Part shown: one piece after another, positions 41,162 through 54,028 of the stretch
Position numbering within the stretch: position 1 is the first letter of the stretch
How the letters are laid out: each line of letters begins with the position of its first letter
Assembly (NCBI RefSeq): GCF_014805625.2
Contig: NW_023998415.1
Location: forward strand, 13,509,079-13,573,078
Length of the DNA stretch: 64,000 bases
Direction: 5' to 3'
From: Glossina fuscipes
Taxonomy: Eukaryota > Arthropoda > Insecta > Diptera > Glossinidae
Notes under the pieces: model-generated
Seen by the model: the letters and a program-made list of their open reading frames with translations, nothing else
Databases searched by the model: none
Told to the model about the DNA's origin: nothing
Made by a program: the position numbers and the translations under genes

Positions 41162-44100
41162 ACGACACAGCGAGCTAATACAAAAAGCTATTATAGTTAC
41201 TTTTACTCTTACCATCATTGCTGGCGCTTATAGGTCATCGTAATCCTCATTATCGGCATCACTCTCGTAATTGCAGCAAATCTTATTCGTGTAACGGTAT
41301 ACTGATGCTTGCTATTTTACTCTTGTCGATCTGTTTATGTTGTAGTTGCTTCGGAATATCTTTAAAAAACGTTTTTCTATTTTCTAAAAATAAACATTTT
41401 ACAATGAAATCGTATACGATGTTAATATGAAGAACAAACCGATAGACCAGTCCTTTTTTATTGTATTACATAACTATGTTTGCTAAAACACGGGACTTAT
41501 ATCAATATAGTCAATACAGTTTCCATTCATTTGCTTTCCGTTTCCTTTAATTTAATAAAAAGAAAATACTTTTAGCTATGAACAGCCGATATAAAATGGG
41601 CGACTGACAAACGATTAAAGCCGAAAATAATACATAATAATGCATAATAATACATAATAATAATTGCAAAATTTTCTTGTATTCTTGTATTTGCCCATAC
41701 GCGCTATATATACATATGCGCACGCATGCGTCGCGTGTGTATGTGCTCGAAATATTTGTAGTCACTTTGAACTAATTAAAATTAAAAGCCTAATAATTAG
41801 CATTATATTTGTCAATAAAGGAAATTTTTACAAACATATATACATACATACATAAATGAGTGTACATCAACTTAATAGCCGACCTAACGATATTTCGAAA
41901 ATGACGACTATTTGTTTCTGATTTCATTTTCGTTTTATATTTTTCTAAATTCTTTTCTATTCTTTAACAATTTGCTTACCTTAACAAAATGCTTGTTTTA
42001 AGCAAACTCGACTATAGTTTAATCGATCATATATGACAACAAAAAGGTGTCAAATATAAATATCTTGAAACAGGTCGTATTCCTGCCGACCTAACTAAAA
42101 GGTTGAACACGATCACTACATTTTGAGCAATATATATGTTAAGCTACTATTTTGCGACTATTAAAATAATATTGATTATGTGCAATTATAGTAGTAGTCG
42201 TACGTATACATGGATACTGCATATCAATATAAATTTTTTAATTTTAAGGGCGTCAGCTCATTGACAGGCAAAACCAATATTTTACGGTTAATAATGCTAA
42301 TTTTAAAAACTTTTATTTTTTCATATTGTCATTAAAATAATTTCGCTATGATAACCAAAAGAATTATGTATTAAATTAATGTAATTTAGTTGAACTTAAA
42401 CTTAATTTAAATTTATTGTTTAGCAAAAAGTTAATTCTTTGCAAAAACAAATCGTTCGAAGAGCACTTAGTAGTCAATTGTGATGCATAAAAGATGCACG
42501 AAAAGAAGAATGCACATGTAACAATTTGATAAAGTAAACACAATTCCTTATTTTAAACACATATGACTTCAATCATGCAAATTGCATGTGGTACAGAGAT
42601 TCTTGGCGACGAGCCTACAAATATAATTCCCAAATACTAACACAATTTTTACAGCGCATGCGCAAAATTTCAAACACAAAACTGACGAAAAATTTAAGAG
42701 AATATGACGATAACATCCAACTCGATAACTATAGTTTTTTAATGTCACCACTTGACAAGAAAGTTTTTTAAAAATTAGAGACAAAAATGTAAAATTATGA
42801 AAGCAAATCGCGACATCGCAAACATATAAATTACGCTTTACTAAGCTATTTTGGAACAAATACCATTTGTTGAATGATTGAGTAACATCTAAGTACCTGA
42901 ATGCAATGAAGATTAATTACGTTTTTCGCGATAAAAGTTAACAGCACTGATTATTATTAGTATGGCGTTAGCTAGATTTCATTTTCGAGTTTTGAGTTTC
43001 TTTGCACAAATGGTACGAGAATCTGTTAAGTCATTTCAAGCTTATGCTTTGCGTTAGTATTAGTTGTTTAGAGTTGCATTTGTAGGAGAAAACAGCTGTA
43101 AATTGCATATTAAATAAATTCCAAACAAAATCGTTTACTCAGAAACAGTTGAACTAAAACGAAAAATTCTTAATTTTTGAAAGGTAGATAAATTTATTTA
43201 TTTATTATTATTAATTTTTTTTTGATTTTTAGTTCAATTGTCTTAATTCGCCAAAGCTTGTAATCGATTGTGTCCCATTAATCTTCCCGTCTTCACGTCA
43301 TCACGTATGGTTGCTATCATTGGTAAAGCGAAAAGAATCAAGAAATAATAGAAACTCATTACTCTAGTGAATATATTGATTTAATCGTCAGCGTACCTAA
43401 TCCATTTCGCTACACAAAAACAAAAAAAAGGTACATAAAATGTTGCCACTTTACAATCAAGTAATGTTAACGAATATATATATATATACATCAAACCGAG
43501 TGGTTACTTTGTTCATCTTACGTTATGTAGTTGGCGAGGAACATCGAGATGCGCGGAAAAGGAATCTTGGAAGTTATAGAAGCGTTCTAAGGGACGCATT
43601 AAATCCTCTTACTTTACCCTAAAATTTAGATGTGAATGATTTTATATATTTGCCAATAACGTAAACTTAATTATAGATATTGTTACATGTTTGGCGTATC
43701 AAAAGAAGCTTTTGAGTACATTGTAGGAAAAATCGGTGCGAATAACTTTTCGTGACTCGTTCCTTAACAACGAACGATAATTGAAATATTCTTTATATCT
43801 ATTTAAGTGATCGAATGCCCGCACATATTTATAAATAGTTTACTCGTAAGATTAGCGATCACATAAAAATTGCGGCAGTAAAAATTTTGATTTCCTGGAT
43901 TAAGGCAACTTATTTGGACAACAGTATCGACGTTTGGCTAGAGGGATGTGTCAATTGCGGCAAATACGTTAACAAATAAGTGCATGCATGTTGTCTGAAT
44001 TTTGAAATTGAAATGTATTGAAATAAAAGCTATAACGAATCATATAAAAAATTTGCTTTGTTTTTTAATATAATATAAACCTAAATTTCAATTTGCAACT

Positions 44101-45109
44101 AACTTTAAAACGCTTTACATTGTTTATTAATAAATTAATTCGTTAATATATAGATATGTATATAAGAAAAATAAAATGATATTAAATCCAAAGTTCAAGT
44201 TCATAGTGAAAATATTGAGTGAATTGTTGTAATTTTTCTCGTTTATATGATCTTGTGATTGAAAGCGTTAAGCTGTTTGTTTGTAAACAAGCAAGCATAG
44301 AATTTCGAACGGCGAAAGCCATACATAATTCACAACTAATTGACTTTTGAGATACGGCATTCAAATGAAAGCAAGATAACTAAAAGGTACTTAATACGGG
44401 CCCATATGTTTTTTTTTTTTTTTTTTTCTTAACAAATGAGATGGTAACACGGTTTCTGATTTTGTTTATCGCTTGAGACTTATTTATCCGAAAAACGTAA
44501 TTACGCTTCAATGCGCTTACTCCCTTCATCATGGTCACATATTATATTATAGCCTTAGGTAATTCAATGTTAAAAGAGTGCTCTGTTCGTTTAATGTTTT
44601 GTAATACTTGCAACTGTAGGTAGATAAGTTGTGATAGATGGTTTAAGATATTAAAAATTTCGAAACAATGCAAAAGAATGCAAAGTCCCAAATAGACGCA
44701 TTGCTATATGAGATGTTAGCCATAAACAAGTAAAAAACTTATTGACAAATTGAGACGAATATGGTCTAGAAATATAAAATATGTTATATTATATACGTGA
44801 TCCCCTTTTTAATGGGCTCCGTCATACATTCGACTGAGCAGTTAAATTCTCCTTTTCTAAGATTTTGTTCCCTATTTTTCTACATGCATTCATATTCGAA
44901 ATATTTTAAGAACAAAAACACAATATGTCGGATTGTAGTTAAGTACAAATATTAAAGATTTACAAATAGTATAAGAAATTACAGCGAAGGCAACAATAGT
45001 CAATTAGGTTAACAGATGGTTAATGTCGTGGACTCATACAGTAATAAATTAAATTAAGAGAAAAGTGTATAAAAATATGGACTGCTTAAAAAATCGATTT
45101 TCATTTTAG

Positions 45110-45191
45110 GCTTAGTGGCGGTTATTGCCATTGCCTGGATTATGGCAGAGATGGAGATGATATGATTAAACCACCACGTACGACCATGTAG
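45110..45191 (+). CDS. Candidate terminal exon, unrecognised
   Basis: The acceptor TTTTCATTTTAG is followed by a GC-richer stretch. In one phase it reads LSGGYCHCLDYGRDGDDM and IKPPRTTM to TAG at 45189. A second phase is also open for 17 codons. AATAAA occurs at 45309-45314. This fits a short last coding exon of a gene with long introns to the left, but no partner exon is seen. Confidence 0.2.
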
Positions 45192-47332
45192 CCCTTCAGA
45201 GCACAATTCGTTGCTTGCTACTTATTTTGATGGCAATGATCATAATCCTCGCTCTGACAACGACCAACGAAGACAAAGATGGTTTGATAAGAATGTATGA
45301 ATTAAAACAATAAATTTAATATGCTAAATGAAAATATTGTAATCTAAGCAACAGCGACATTATATTATGGCAAATATGCAACAAAAAAAAAGAATGTTTG
45401 CTATACTAAGAACAGCTTAACGAAGCAGAAAAAAGGACACGAAAGTGAAAGTAAGCTGTGATCATCTAATATGAAAGTAAGTTGGGATGCGATCGGCGCT
45501 GTTGGTCCCAAACCGATTCGATTTTAAATAACGCACAAAATCGTCAAGAATTGGCTGCATCCAGAGAATATACTTGAATAATACAAAACAATTTGAAGAA
45601 GACAAGAGCGATGAAATATATATCGAAGTATATATTGTACATGTAACGTCCTGCGGAACCTTATAAAAATTTGACAGCAGTGTAGAGATAAAATAATTAA
45701 ATTTTCTAATAATAAAATTTTTTAAAACTTTTTTTTTTTTGCTGCCAAATTTGGAGCATTGACGTGTGTTCGTCTAAAGATGAAGCCCATTTCTTGTTAT
45801 TTATTACGGTCTACATAGTAAGGTTCATCCTTATTACAAATTAATGAGCAAAATAATATTTTCATCGCTATCTAGATTACGATCCATATATAAATTGAAA
45901 AAACGAGAGACAAAAGATGATCAATTAATCTAATGATTAGTTACATTATAATGCCTTGTCATTAAGCATTTAAACCCGCAGCAGCAACAATCCAGCCGAT
46001 GGTAATGTGTTTCTTGATGTGACAGAGTCTATGAAAGTGTGTCTTAGGCTAAAATAATTTATTTGTGTAATTTTCATGCCAAGGGCACGATTCTTTGTTC
46101 TTGATCTATATATTAACTGAAACACAGCAACTTTGAATTTCCATACCGCACTTGCCTCACAACTAGGAAATAATTCACACTCAAATAAAGGCCTTCAGAG
46201 AAGATAAGTTTTCGCCAACAGTCACCATACGCTTAATTAGTAGTATACTACTATGGGTTGACCGTAACTTGATGTATGTTTTAGCAGTGACGTTACTGAT
46301 GGAGTTGCCCTAATTTAGCTTTGAATACACCTATTTTCTTAGGCTTAAAACTTTCTCAGCGCACCGAATCAGGTGGCTGTTTACAGCTATGCCTAAATCA
46401 CTGGAACTTCTTAGTGACATTTAAAACAATCTTTCCATGAGAAAGTATTGAGATTTGTCATATTTCTTGAGAAAAATTTGGCAGAAAATAGAGGCGAAAA
46501 ATTTGAATCGGATGGGATGGGATAATTTTTTTCAATACCTTTTTACGTAGACATTCCCATGAATATGATAAAAAGATCTCAGTTTTAATATTTAATGATG
46601 AAAATTGCACTAAACTCATTTCATACAAGACTTAATTGTAGCATATTTGAAGGATATCGATCTATTTCTTGAACTTCGCGATTTATTATTAAAAGAATGG
46701 TTGAAAAGTAAATTAAAAAAAATTGATAACAAAATGTTACTTTACTTGGTTGAGGGATATTGGTGAAAGAAAACTTTCACATACATTTGCCCAACTTCCC
46801 TAACCATCAAGCAATAAAATAGAATGTTTGGAAAATTTCGGCACACGAGCGAAATTTCGAGTGTGTCTACCTTGTGTCTAAACGTCTGAGACCGCATTCA
46901 AAAATGAAACAGCAAAGCAAACATATGTTTTGGTAAACACACCACACATATTCTTCATGTACATATAACAAATTATTTTCATATATTGCCTAGCAGCGGC
47001 ATTGCATATTTTGCGATTTTTATAAAAATGAGGAAAGAAAACAGTCTCAGCAAAATATGAATTAACTATCAATTAAAAAGAAAGAAAAGTTGTTAGCAAA
47101 ATTTTGTCCAAATTTATTTTGAAGCAATCAATAAATCCGTAACCAATTATTGTTTGTTTGCTTAGATATGTCGGAAATAATGATCAGGCATAGACATTGA
47201 GTATATTTTTTTGAAAACTAAATATATATAGTTTTTCTAACCGAATCTTAATACGTGCATAAATCAAAATATATAATAATAATTTTATAAATAAATAAAT
47301 TGAAGGAGTAACGGGACAAAAAGAAGAAGAAT

Positions 47333-47538
47333 ATGCCTACACCGCGCACATTTGGTCGAAACAAAAAGCCACCTTTCATCATTGACAATCAGAGTTCAGA
47401 TGCAAATAGATCCGGAACGAATTTAACCGGAATGCATTTAAATTTAGGTGAAGGCTCTCCGGCGCAACCATGCAAACTGCCATTTTGGTGGTCCTCACTA
47501 CCGCAAGCAGTCTCAAAAAAAGGTTCCAAAGGTCGAAA
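47333..47538 (+). CDS. Rsph3: RSPH3 copy 1, exon 1
   Basis: This exon encodes residues 1-68 plus two bases of codon 69 and ends AA before the donor GTAAGT. The protein starts MPTPRTFGRNKKPPF and is basic and poorly conserved, apart from a tryptophan-containing PFWWSSLP stretch and a Lys/Arg-rich end. An in-frame ATG at 47333 is the first in the exon. The length of 206 nt equals that of exon 1 in the downstream paralog. The 5' UTR and promoter cannot be placed. Confidence 0.85.
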
Positions 47539-50500
47539 GTAAGTGCACGAATACATTAATATAAAGAAAACGAATGCCTATAAACGGATGCCTATGGAAT
47601 TTGTCATCATAGATAACCATATTAGATTTTAAGATTACACTAATATTTAATTCCATTTATATTAATTTTTATTGTTATGGTGGAAATATTGTGGAAAAAT
47701 TTGGAAAATTTTATTTCATTATAAAGCTATGTGCTTTTTATATATTTCTCTATCTGTCCTCGGATCAGAGAAATATTTACATATTGTTTAACTGGCCGAG
47801 AATTACCTTTTATTTATAATAAACTTCTAATGTATGGATACGTGTGCTCTCTGAGAGATACCGATTGCGCACTTAACTATGCCGAAAACCTAGGCAATGT
47901 TTCTCACTTGCAGCACCAAATTTTCTTTACTACGTTATTTGCTTATTGCATTGCAGTATGCTAACACCAGCTAAATCACATATGGAACTTTTAATAAACA
48001 ATGCTTTATAATCTCTATGTATATGACGTTTCCAAAAACTTGTGGTATAAGGATATTTTAAGTTTTTGTGGATAAACTTATTTATTATTAAACATGTCCG
48101 TCTCTCTGTCTAATTTGTTTTCTTGTACTCAACCTAAAGGTCGCAATTTTCCAACTATTTTGATGATATTCTGTACGATACCGAAATGTCTTGGCCCGAG
48201 AAAAAACCTTATTGAAAATCGTTCAGATCGAACTATTTTTTCGGTCGCGCTTCCCATATAACACCTTGTTTGGAAAAGTTACTATATTTTGTGTAAATAT
48301 AGGATTGTGAAGGGTATTTAATTGTGGGCCGTGTTGCACTATAGTGTTTTCGCTTGTTTCTTATTTATTTATTTACTTCTTTCTCCAATAAGTCATTTTT
48401 AACGAAACATATATAGCAAGTTCGGATGTGTTAGGGTAATGCAAACTTTGAGGAAAATTTTAAAAACATATCGTAAATCATTTACTGGTGAAGTAAGTCA
48501 GGCTTCTGAATATTTCGGTATATGTTTAATGCAAATAAAAAAAATTTTATCATCATAAAGCGTGTGAGCAATTGTAGCGGACGAACTTCATTCTGCACAA
48601 TTAGCGTAGCGAAATGAACCAAATCCCCTTCCACTGTTACGAGAGCAGTAGCAGTTACAAGTCTATGTTTTTTGTGAAAGGAATAGAAAGATTTGAAATG
48701 GCTGATATTAGAATTCGGTTCGCGTAGGGCTATAGTAAAATAAGCTTCATTAAATAGTAGTACTTTCATCAATTTTGATTCTTCTGTATTCCAACCATTT
48801 GTCTAATCTCGTTAAAGGGACAACATCACAATGGTATGACTATCATATCACATTTAATATTTATAATATAATATAATATATAATATAATAATAATATAAT
48901 ATATAATAATAATATATAATAATAATATATAATATAATATTATATATAATTTTAATACTAATATGCGTTTTAATATTAGTGCTCTCATGCGGACTATGGA
49001 CTACATTAACTATTAGACACAGTCGAATATCTTATAATGTGTACACACACTAATGATGATCAAAAGAAAGCGCGAAGGTATTACAGAAACATTGCTTAGA
49101 AATACATACGCCCAACTCTTTTTTTACACGATTTTGAAATAATACAACAATATGCTGCTCTTATGGACTGCATTCCCACTGTGCAGTAATTTAAATTTTT
49201 TTTCTTGTAATAAAAATTTGCTGTTTATGTTTTATAAATGTGTAATAGAGATTTAATTATTGCCTTTTTTCCACGGGGTTTTTCACGATTTTTTAAAGTT
49301 GTGAAACATTGTCCACAAATTTATCTATGATGTGACGCAAGTACTTTTTTACATCATTTTTTTGAACTGTTTTCTAGGGAACATAACTACCGTGGAAAAA
49401 AAGAGTTGGGCGGTATTTTTATTTTTCTTAGTCCAGTCCAAAGACGAGTTGATTAAAGGCAAATAAAAATCACGTCAAAAATATTTTTGAATATATTGAT
49501 ACATAAAATAAGGGACTTGGATCTACTCACGACTCCCCATTTCCTATGGTTTTCGTAGTAATTTTATATTAAGGAATTTCTCTAAAATAACGGTACTACA
49601 GATTATAATAGTTTAACATAACATTTTTTTTAATTTTGTTGCGTCTCACTCACAAAAAATAACAAGAACTTATCTTGGCTATTGGGCTAACAAAAGATAC
49701 TGAGGACATGCTCACCTCATAAAGATTCATTCAAATCCATATTGAAATATCAACGACTCTCTCTTTTCACTCATTACTCATAGTAAAGATCAATGTTCTG
49801 TAAAATGAAAAAAAGACTCAATATCTGTCTAGTAAGGTTATGAAAATCTATCTGTATATATCTGTACATATCTACGCCTATATGTAAACATATATAGATG
49901 TATATGCATATATACATATAATACTACCATTTCTATTGCAAAATTGTCTACTTTGCTATACAGCCGTCGAGTATTTAAAGCGAAACAATTAAATGCATTT
50001 TATTTTCTACTTTTTATTGAGTTAGACGCAAACGAGCTACTATTACATTTGCACATATGTTTACGCATATAGCCATGCAAATAAATCAGGATACATGCAA
50101 ACCATTGTAATTTATTTTTGCGCTTCCGGTCTTGTTGGGAGCTGGTAAAAAAAAACCATTTAAAATGTACAAGAAAAAAATCATAGGTCACGAGTTCAAA
50201 TATTTCAATGCTGCTAGCATATGCATATATTACATTTTTCTATTCTTATTATTATTATTAAGGTCTTTCAAACTTCAGCAAACACTTAACTATATTTTCC
50301 GTTTCCCTCTGAAATGCCCCAAAAGATTTAAATTTGCCTTAACCATATGCAAGAAAGACAAAGAGCATGAAGTAAAATTTCGTAAAATTTATTTTTCTTC
50401 CTTATTATATATTATTGTAAAACTTCAGCCATAATTATAGGCGAGAGCAAAAAAATATCAGAGTTAATCATGTCCGAATGATGTAATCTTCTCTTTTACG

Positions 50501-50996
50501 TGGGGTATTTTCATTCAATATCTGTACGATCTCTGATTAAATAAATTAAAACGTTATATTATTATCTTCAATCAATTTTTAGTTGACAAAAGCGAAATAA
50601 TTTATTAACTTGAGCACGAAAGGTCATAAGTTTGAAGGTCTCCTCCGTTGTTGTTCATTACTTTAACAACGAAATGTAATCTAATCAAATGATTGGTCAT
50701 TAACTATTTTGTTGTTTATGCTTACAGAGAACCACCGCCTCCTGAGCCATATAAGAACGTTATGTATGACAGAAGGGTGGTCAAAGGTCCTAATTACGGG
50801 GTGAATTCACTTTTGGTAAGCGCAAAAAGCAATAAAGTTTCTGAAATTAACTTAATTCACTATTTTCCATATAGACTAACTGGGAAAGATTTTCATATTA
50901 AAGCAACTGATGTCTAATGGGAACACATATATATTATATAATGTACACTGCCTTCTATTTAATTTTTGGATCGTAATTTGAGAAAAATCGAAGATT

Positions 50997-51030
<34 letters not shown>

Positions 51031-52224
51031 GTAATAACGGGCGAAGTCATAGATCGGTTAGCTAATTAGCAAATTTACCCTCCGCAATGGGATAAGATAT
51101 AATCGTGTTATTCCAGTTTATTTTGGGAAAAACATGAACTGAACGCGTTTTCACAAGATCCGTCGGTCAATATCTAATATATGCAATATATGAGAAACTA
51201 CGTTTTAAAATATTGATAACCATTTTGCTTTTTTTCATGCCTAGGTGGAATATGAACTACCGAATAAATTCAACGAAGTAAGAAGGCGATTGACACTACG
51301 CAAAAATTTTAATTGCCAGAAAAATTTACGAAATGTTTTAGGAACACCGCCACCTGTGCACGGCCGACATCATGAAATTATGCAAACCGATAAATATTTA
51401 GAGGAATTGGTATCACACCCGCCCGAGTTCGATGCCGAAACTCAGACAGATTTGTTTCTTGAGCAACCAGCTCAACCATCTTACACACCGGCGAAAATTG
51501 GAATAGATGTCGGAACGGAAATTGGCGAAGGAGAACTCTTCCACTTTGATGCGGAAGCTGAACCAATTATTGAAGCCATGATCGACAGCATAATTGAGAT
51601 GACGGTACTAGAAATGGCTCATGAACGCGAAATCGAATCTATACGCAGGCGACAAGATAAGTGAGTATAACATAATAAAAAACAATAAAAAAGAAGGAAA
51701 ACATTTTTCAAATATTTTTTAATTGCGGAATTTATAGGCTGCTTGCTCAACGTGAAGCTGAGTTGGCGGAATTGCGTCGATTGGAAGACGAAGAAATACG
51801 TCTAAGGGCAGAAAGAGAAAGACGCGTACGACAAGATGCCATTGCCAAGTCAGTGGGCGATGAAATCCAAAAGGAAGTTATCGCCGCCAAAATATTGCAA
51901 GGACACATTGCCAGCATTCTTCCAGAAATTTTGGATAATCTTGAACCAGCCGCCGATGCAATCAAGCGCCAAAAACTAATTGATAGCCTTTGCCCGTGGT
52001 TGGCGGCTGGCGTTTCTGAGAAAGTTGGCCAGATTGTCGACTGCCGCGAAATTCTTAAAAATCTTATTAAACAGCTTGTCGAACAAAGGGCCGAAATTTA
52101 TGCTGACTATCGTGAAGAGGGAGGAAAAATCGAAGTTTCCTACGAAAGCGTACATGAAGAATGTGAAATGGAATTGTGCAAGGAAGAATCTAATACTGGC
52201 CCGGGTTGTTCCTCTGCAACGTGA
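47333..52224 (+). CDS. Rsph3: Radial spoke protein 3 (RSPH3), copy 1, complete, 4 exons
   Basis: Exons 47333-47538, 50728-50815, 51245-51660 and 51738-52224 join in frame (phases 2, 0, 2) to a 398-residue protein. All introns are GT-AG. RSPH3 forms the dimeric stalk of axonemal radial spokes, ties them to the doublet microtubule and acts as an A-kinase anchoring protein. Seen here: the family signature NVMYDRRVVKGPNYG (residues 79-93), TQTDLFLEQP (164-173), EIGEGELFHFD (192-202), an amphipathic helix starting PIIEAMIDSIIEM (205-217) where the family docks kinase regulatory subunits, a charged coiled coil (about 238-285) and a conserved PWL (323-325). It is shorter than the roughly 500-residue human and algal proteins, mainly at the ends. 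The start was chosen because ATATGCCTAC around the ATG is shared with copy 2. The acidic, Cys-containing tail after residue 370 is not a family feature I know. Family assignment is firm; expression in sperm is inference. Confidence 0.93.
48030..48330 (-). repeat. Dispersed repeat family, inverted copy in RSPH3 copy 1 intron 1
   Basis: The copy reads from CTTGTGGTATAAGG through ACATGTCCGTCTCTCTGTCT to GAAAATCGTTCAGATCGAAC. In the reverse direction this is the order seen in the plus-oriented ends elsewhere in the window. It lies within intron 1 of RSPH3 copy 1 and has no coding potential. Confidence 0.5.
48855..48952. repeat. AT-only minisatellite (TATAA/TAATA units)
   Basis: About 95 bases contain only A and T in mixed ATATA, ATAAT and AATATAT units. 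It lies in intron 1 of RSPH3 copy 1. The mixed phase suggests slippage rather than a simple dinucleotide expansion. Confidence 0.9.
50728..50815 (+). CDS. Rsph3: RSPH3 copy 1, exon 2 (signature motif exon)
   Basis: This 88-nt exon follows the acceptor TGCTTACAG and precedes the donor GTAAGC. It completes Lys69 and encodes a proline-rich start (EPPPPEPYK) and the family's most recognisable block, MYDRRVVKGPNYG. The phase is 2 on entry and 0 on exit. The motif's presence here and absence in the paralog is the clearest functional difference between the two genes. Confidence 0.9.
51245..51660 (+). CDS. Rsph3: RSPH3 copy 1, exon 3 (core domain and AKAP helix)
   Basis: The exon follows the acceptor GCCTAG and opens with a valine codon (GTG), so it is not a start. 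It encodes residues 99-236 and part of 237: a basic linker, QTDKYLEEL, TQTDLFLEQP, GTEIGEGELFHF and the hydrophobic/acidic amphipathic helix. It ends AA before the donor GTGAGT. Confidence 0.92.
51738..52224 (+). CDS. Rsph3: RSPH3 copy 1, exon 4 (coiled coil and C-terminus)
   Basis: After a 77-nt intron the exon completes Lys237 and reads LLAQREAELAELRRLEDEE, a long charged helix of the kind that forms the spoke stalk. A globular C-terminal part follows with LCPWLAAGV and a helix ending LVEQRAEIYADY. The stop is TGA at 52222-52224. Confidence 0.92.
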
Positions 52225-52506
52225 TGCTCTGCACTTGACCTCACAATCTCGTTTTATAAGAGAACAGAAAGATTTTCGAAATTTTTATTTCTTCGGTTTT
52301 CTAAGCACAGTGAAACCATTACAAATTGTTAATAATTTTTGGTCGAAAACGTAACCATTTTGTGTACTAAAATCGATAAAAATCGTTCATTACGGCTTCA
52401 TGGCAGAAATCGCAATAAATGAATTTTCTTTTCTTTTCCGTAGTTAATACGCAAACAATGTATCAATCGTTTATAATGTAAATATTAAGGAAACATATAT
52501 AAGTTG

Positions 52507-52512
52507 AATAAA
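52507..52512 (+). terminator. Polyadenylation signal of RSPH3 copy 1
   Basis: AATAAA lies 283 nt after the stop codon, in an AT-rich 3' UTR. It is the first canonical hexamer downstream of the stop, so it is the likely cleavage signal; the cleavage site itself cannot be read from the sequence. Confidence 0.55.
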
Positions 52513-52617
52513 ATTCAAAACATATGTAATGGTGACGTTAAATATTTTATTGCAAATTTTCCACTTGCCACTACATGCCAGGCAGGATTTATTCTAATGC
52601 TACAAAAATTTTGTTCA

Positions 52618-52832
52618 CAATAGATAGGATAAACCGTTTAGTCGTTAGTAAGAAGAACGCATGACGAAAATNNNNNNNNNNTATGCATGTTGACTGGACC
52701 ATTACGAGGACCGGACCATTACGCAATAGATAAGATAAACCGTTTAGTCGTTAGTAAGAAGAACCCATGACGAAAATGAACTGAGACAATCGGCTTAGCC
52801 GTCTGCATATTGACTGGACCATTACGAGGCGA
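52618..52832. repeat. Tandem duplication spanning a 10-N scaffold gap
   Basis: Two near-identical units begin CAATAGATA at 52618 and 52724. Both continue through GATAAACCGTTTAGTCGTTA and end TTGACTGGACCATTACGAGG. Unit 1 is interrupted by ten Ns (52672-52681) where unit 2 has about 27 bases. The units differ at a few positions. It is either a real local duplication that the assembler could not close or a false duplication from overlapping haplotype contigs. Confidence 0.85.
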
Positions 52833-54028
52833 TAACTTACTCTTTGAAAGATCGTGCTTGTTTTTAAATGCCTAGTGTTCCAATCTTCAAACGCAGTCAA
52901 ATTCAAAACTTTGCCTAAACGGTTCATAGTTTCGTCCACAAGTTAACGACAAATTAGTGATAATGCTTTTAGTGTAATGGTCTTTCCGCATTCTCTTCGC
53001 GTATGTTATGTTAACGCCATTATATCTGGGATATTAAAAATGCACGCGGAACGCCGAGCAAATATTTTTATTATAATAGCTTCCGAATAATGTTGTATTG
53101 CAATCAGGTCTATGTATAACATATTATACTCACTTTACACTTTCATTTTCTTCTAACAAAATATCGTTAGAGATGTGGCCAACAAAAAAAAGCAACTTAG
53201 GGGCATTCAAGCATGGGGAATGTTTCTCGAAATATATCTTTTAAGAAGCGAGCGATAGATTTACAGACATTCCAAACATATATACAAAGCATGAAGAAAA
53301 TAACTCAACTATATCTATTGTTCAGATATTATTCAGCTTAGGAAAGGTGGAAAATTGTTCAATAATTTTTTCGCTCTTTTGTCGAATATCGTCCCATCTA
53401 TATTTTCCACATTCGTTACAAATGGACAGTTTCTTTAATAAACGACTTTCAAATTTCTGATATTATCTAAGCAATGATCGCAAACAGAATGCTATCGAAT
53501 GCACTTTTAATAGGGTTTACTTCAACTTTATCAAAATTTATCGAAATACCAATAGCGTTACATGATATGAAGAAAGGTTGATATGTTGCACTTTTCTTTT
53601 TCTTTTTTTTTTTTTTTTAAACAAGTTCGAAATGATTTGGCAAATTTTCAATTTGAACCTGTTTATCATTACTAAGTTGGCGGAATTCTTAAAATTTGTC
53701 GCGATCTATGCATGTAAGACTTGCTAGGCGCCTCCATTACCTTAAAATTCTCAGCCAAATATAAATTAAATATCAATTTAGAAAGCACTTTTCTGTTATT
53801 GTTGTATATTTTAAGTAAAATAGTCAACAAGTCCCTATCCATATATATCTATACACACATATATATTATTAATATACATTTTTTTTTTTATTGCTTGGAT
53901 ATCTTCAAAACAATAGCAACCAACGGCTACAAAACATATTTTTCAAGTCAAACGTCAATCAAATTTGTAAATATTTTATAAATAGAAGCAAAAAAGAAAA
54001 ATTGGCAAAAAAACGCGAAAACGAAAAT

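Larger units (their letters stand above)
36451..47332. other. Region upstream of RSPH3 copy 1
   Basis: Apart from the two weak candidate exons and the TTAA hairpin cluster, this holds AT-rich sequence. It also has a 92-codon frame at 36804-37082 with fairly balanced composition but no ATG at its start, and short matches to the dispersed repeat family near 37.95-38.29 and 40.29-40.35 kb. The RSPH3 promoter should lie just before 47333, but I cannot identify its elements. Confidence 0.5.
47539..50727 (+). other. Intron 1 of RSPH3 copy 1
   Basis: This 3,189-nt GT-AG intron contains the inverted dispersed-repeat copy near 48.1 kb and the AT-only minisatellite at 48.9 kb. No coding exon is visible inside it, in contrast to the paralog's intron 1. 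Confidence 0.75.
52225..54028. other. Spacer between the two RSPH3 genes
   Basis: This interval of about 1.8 kb holds the copy 1 3' UTR, the N-containing duplication at 52.6-52.8 kb, AT-rich sequence with no coding signal, a poly-T run near 53.6 kb and whatever promoter copy 2 uses. I see no convincing TATA or initiator element. Confidence 0.5.

Noticed and set aside
42586..42771. 60-codon frame with a possible acceptor TTTTTACAG inside
   Set aside because: An equally open frame exists on the opposite strand and no poly-A signal or partner exon supports either.
43440..43622. 60-codon frame ending GEEHRDARKRNLGSYRSVLR and a short tail
   Set aside because: The second half looks slightly coding-like, but the first half is a TA microsatellite and nothing else supports a gene.
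51763..51965. Antisense and alternate-frame ORFs over RSPH3 exons 3 and 4
   Set aside because: They are shadows of the conserved coding exons; only the plus-strand spliced frame matches the RSPH3 family.
53891..54028. Upstream in-frame extension of RSPH3 copy 2 exon 1
   Set aside because: Copy 1 has no counterpart, and the shared ATATGCCTAC start context points to 54029 as the initiator.
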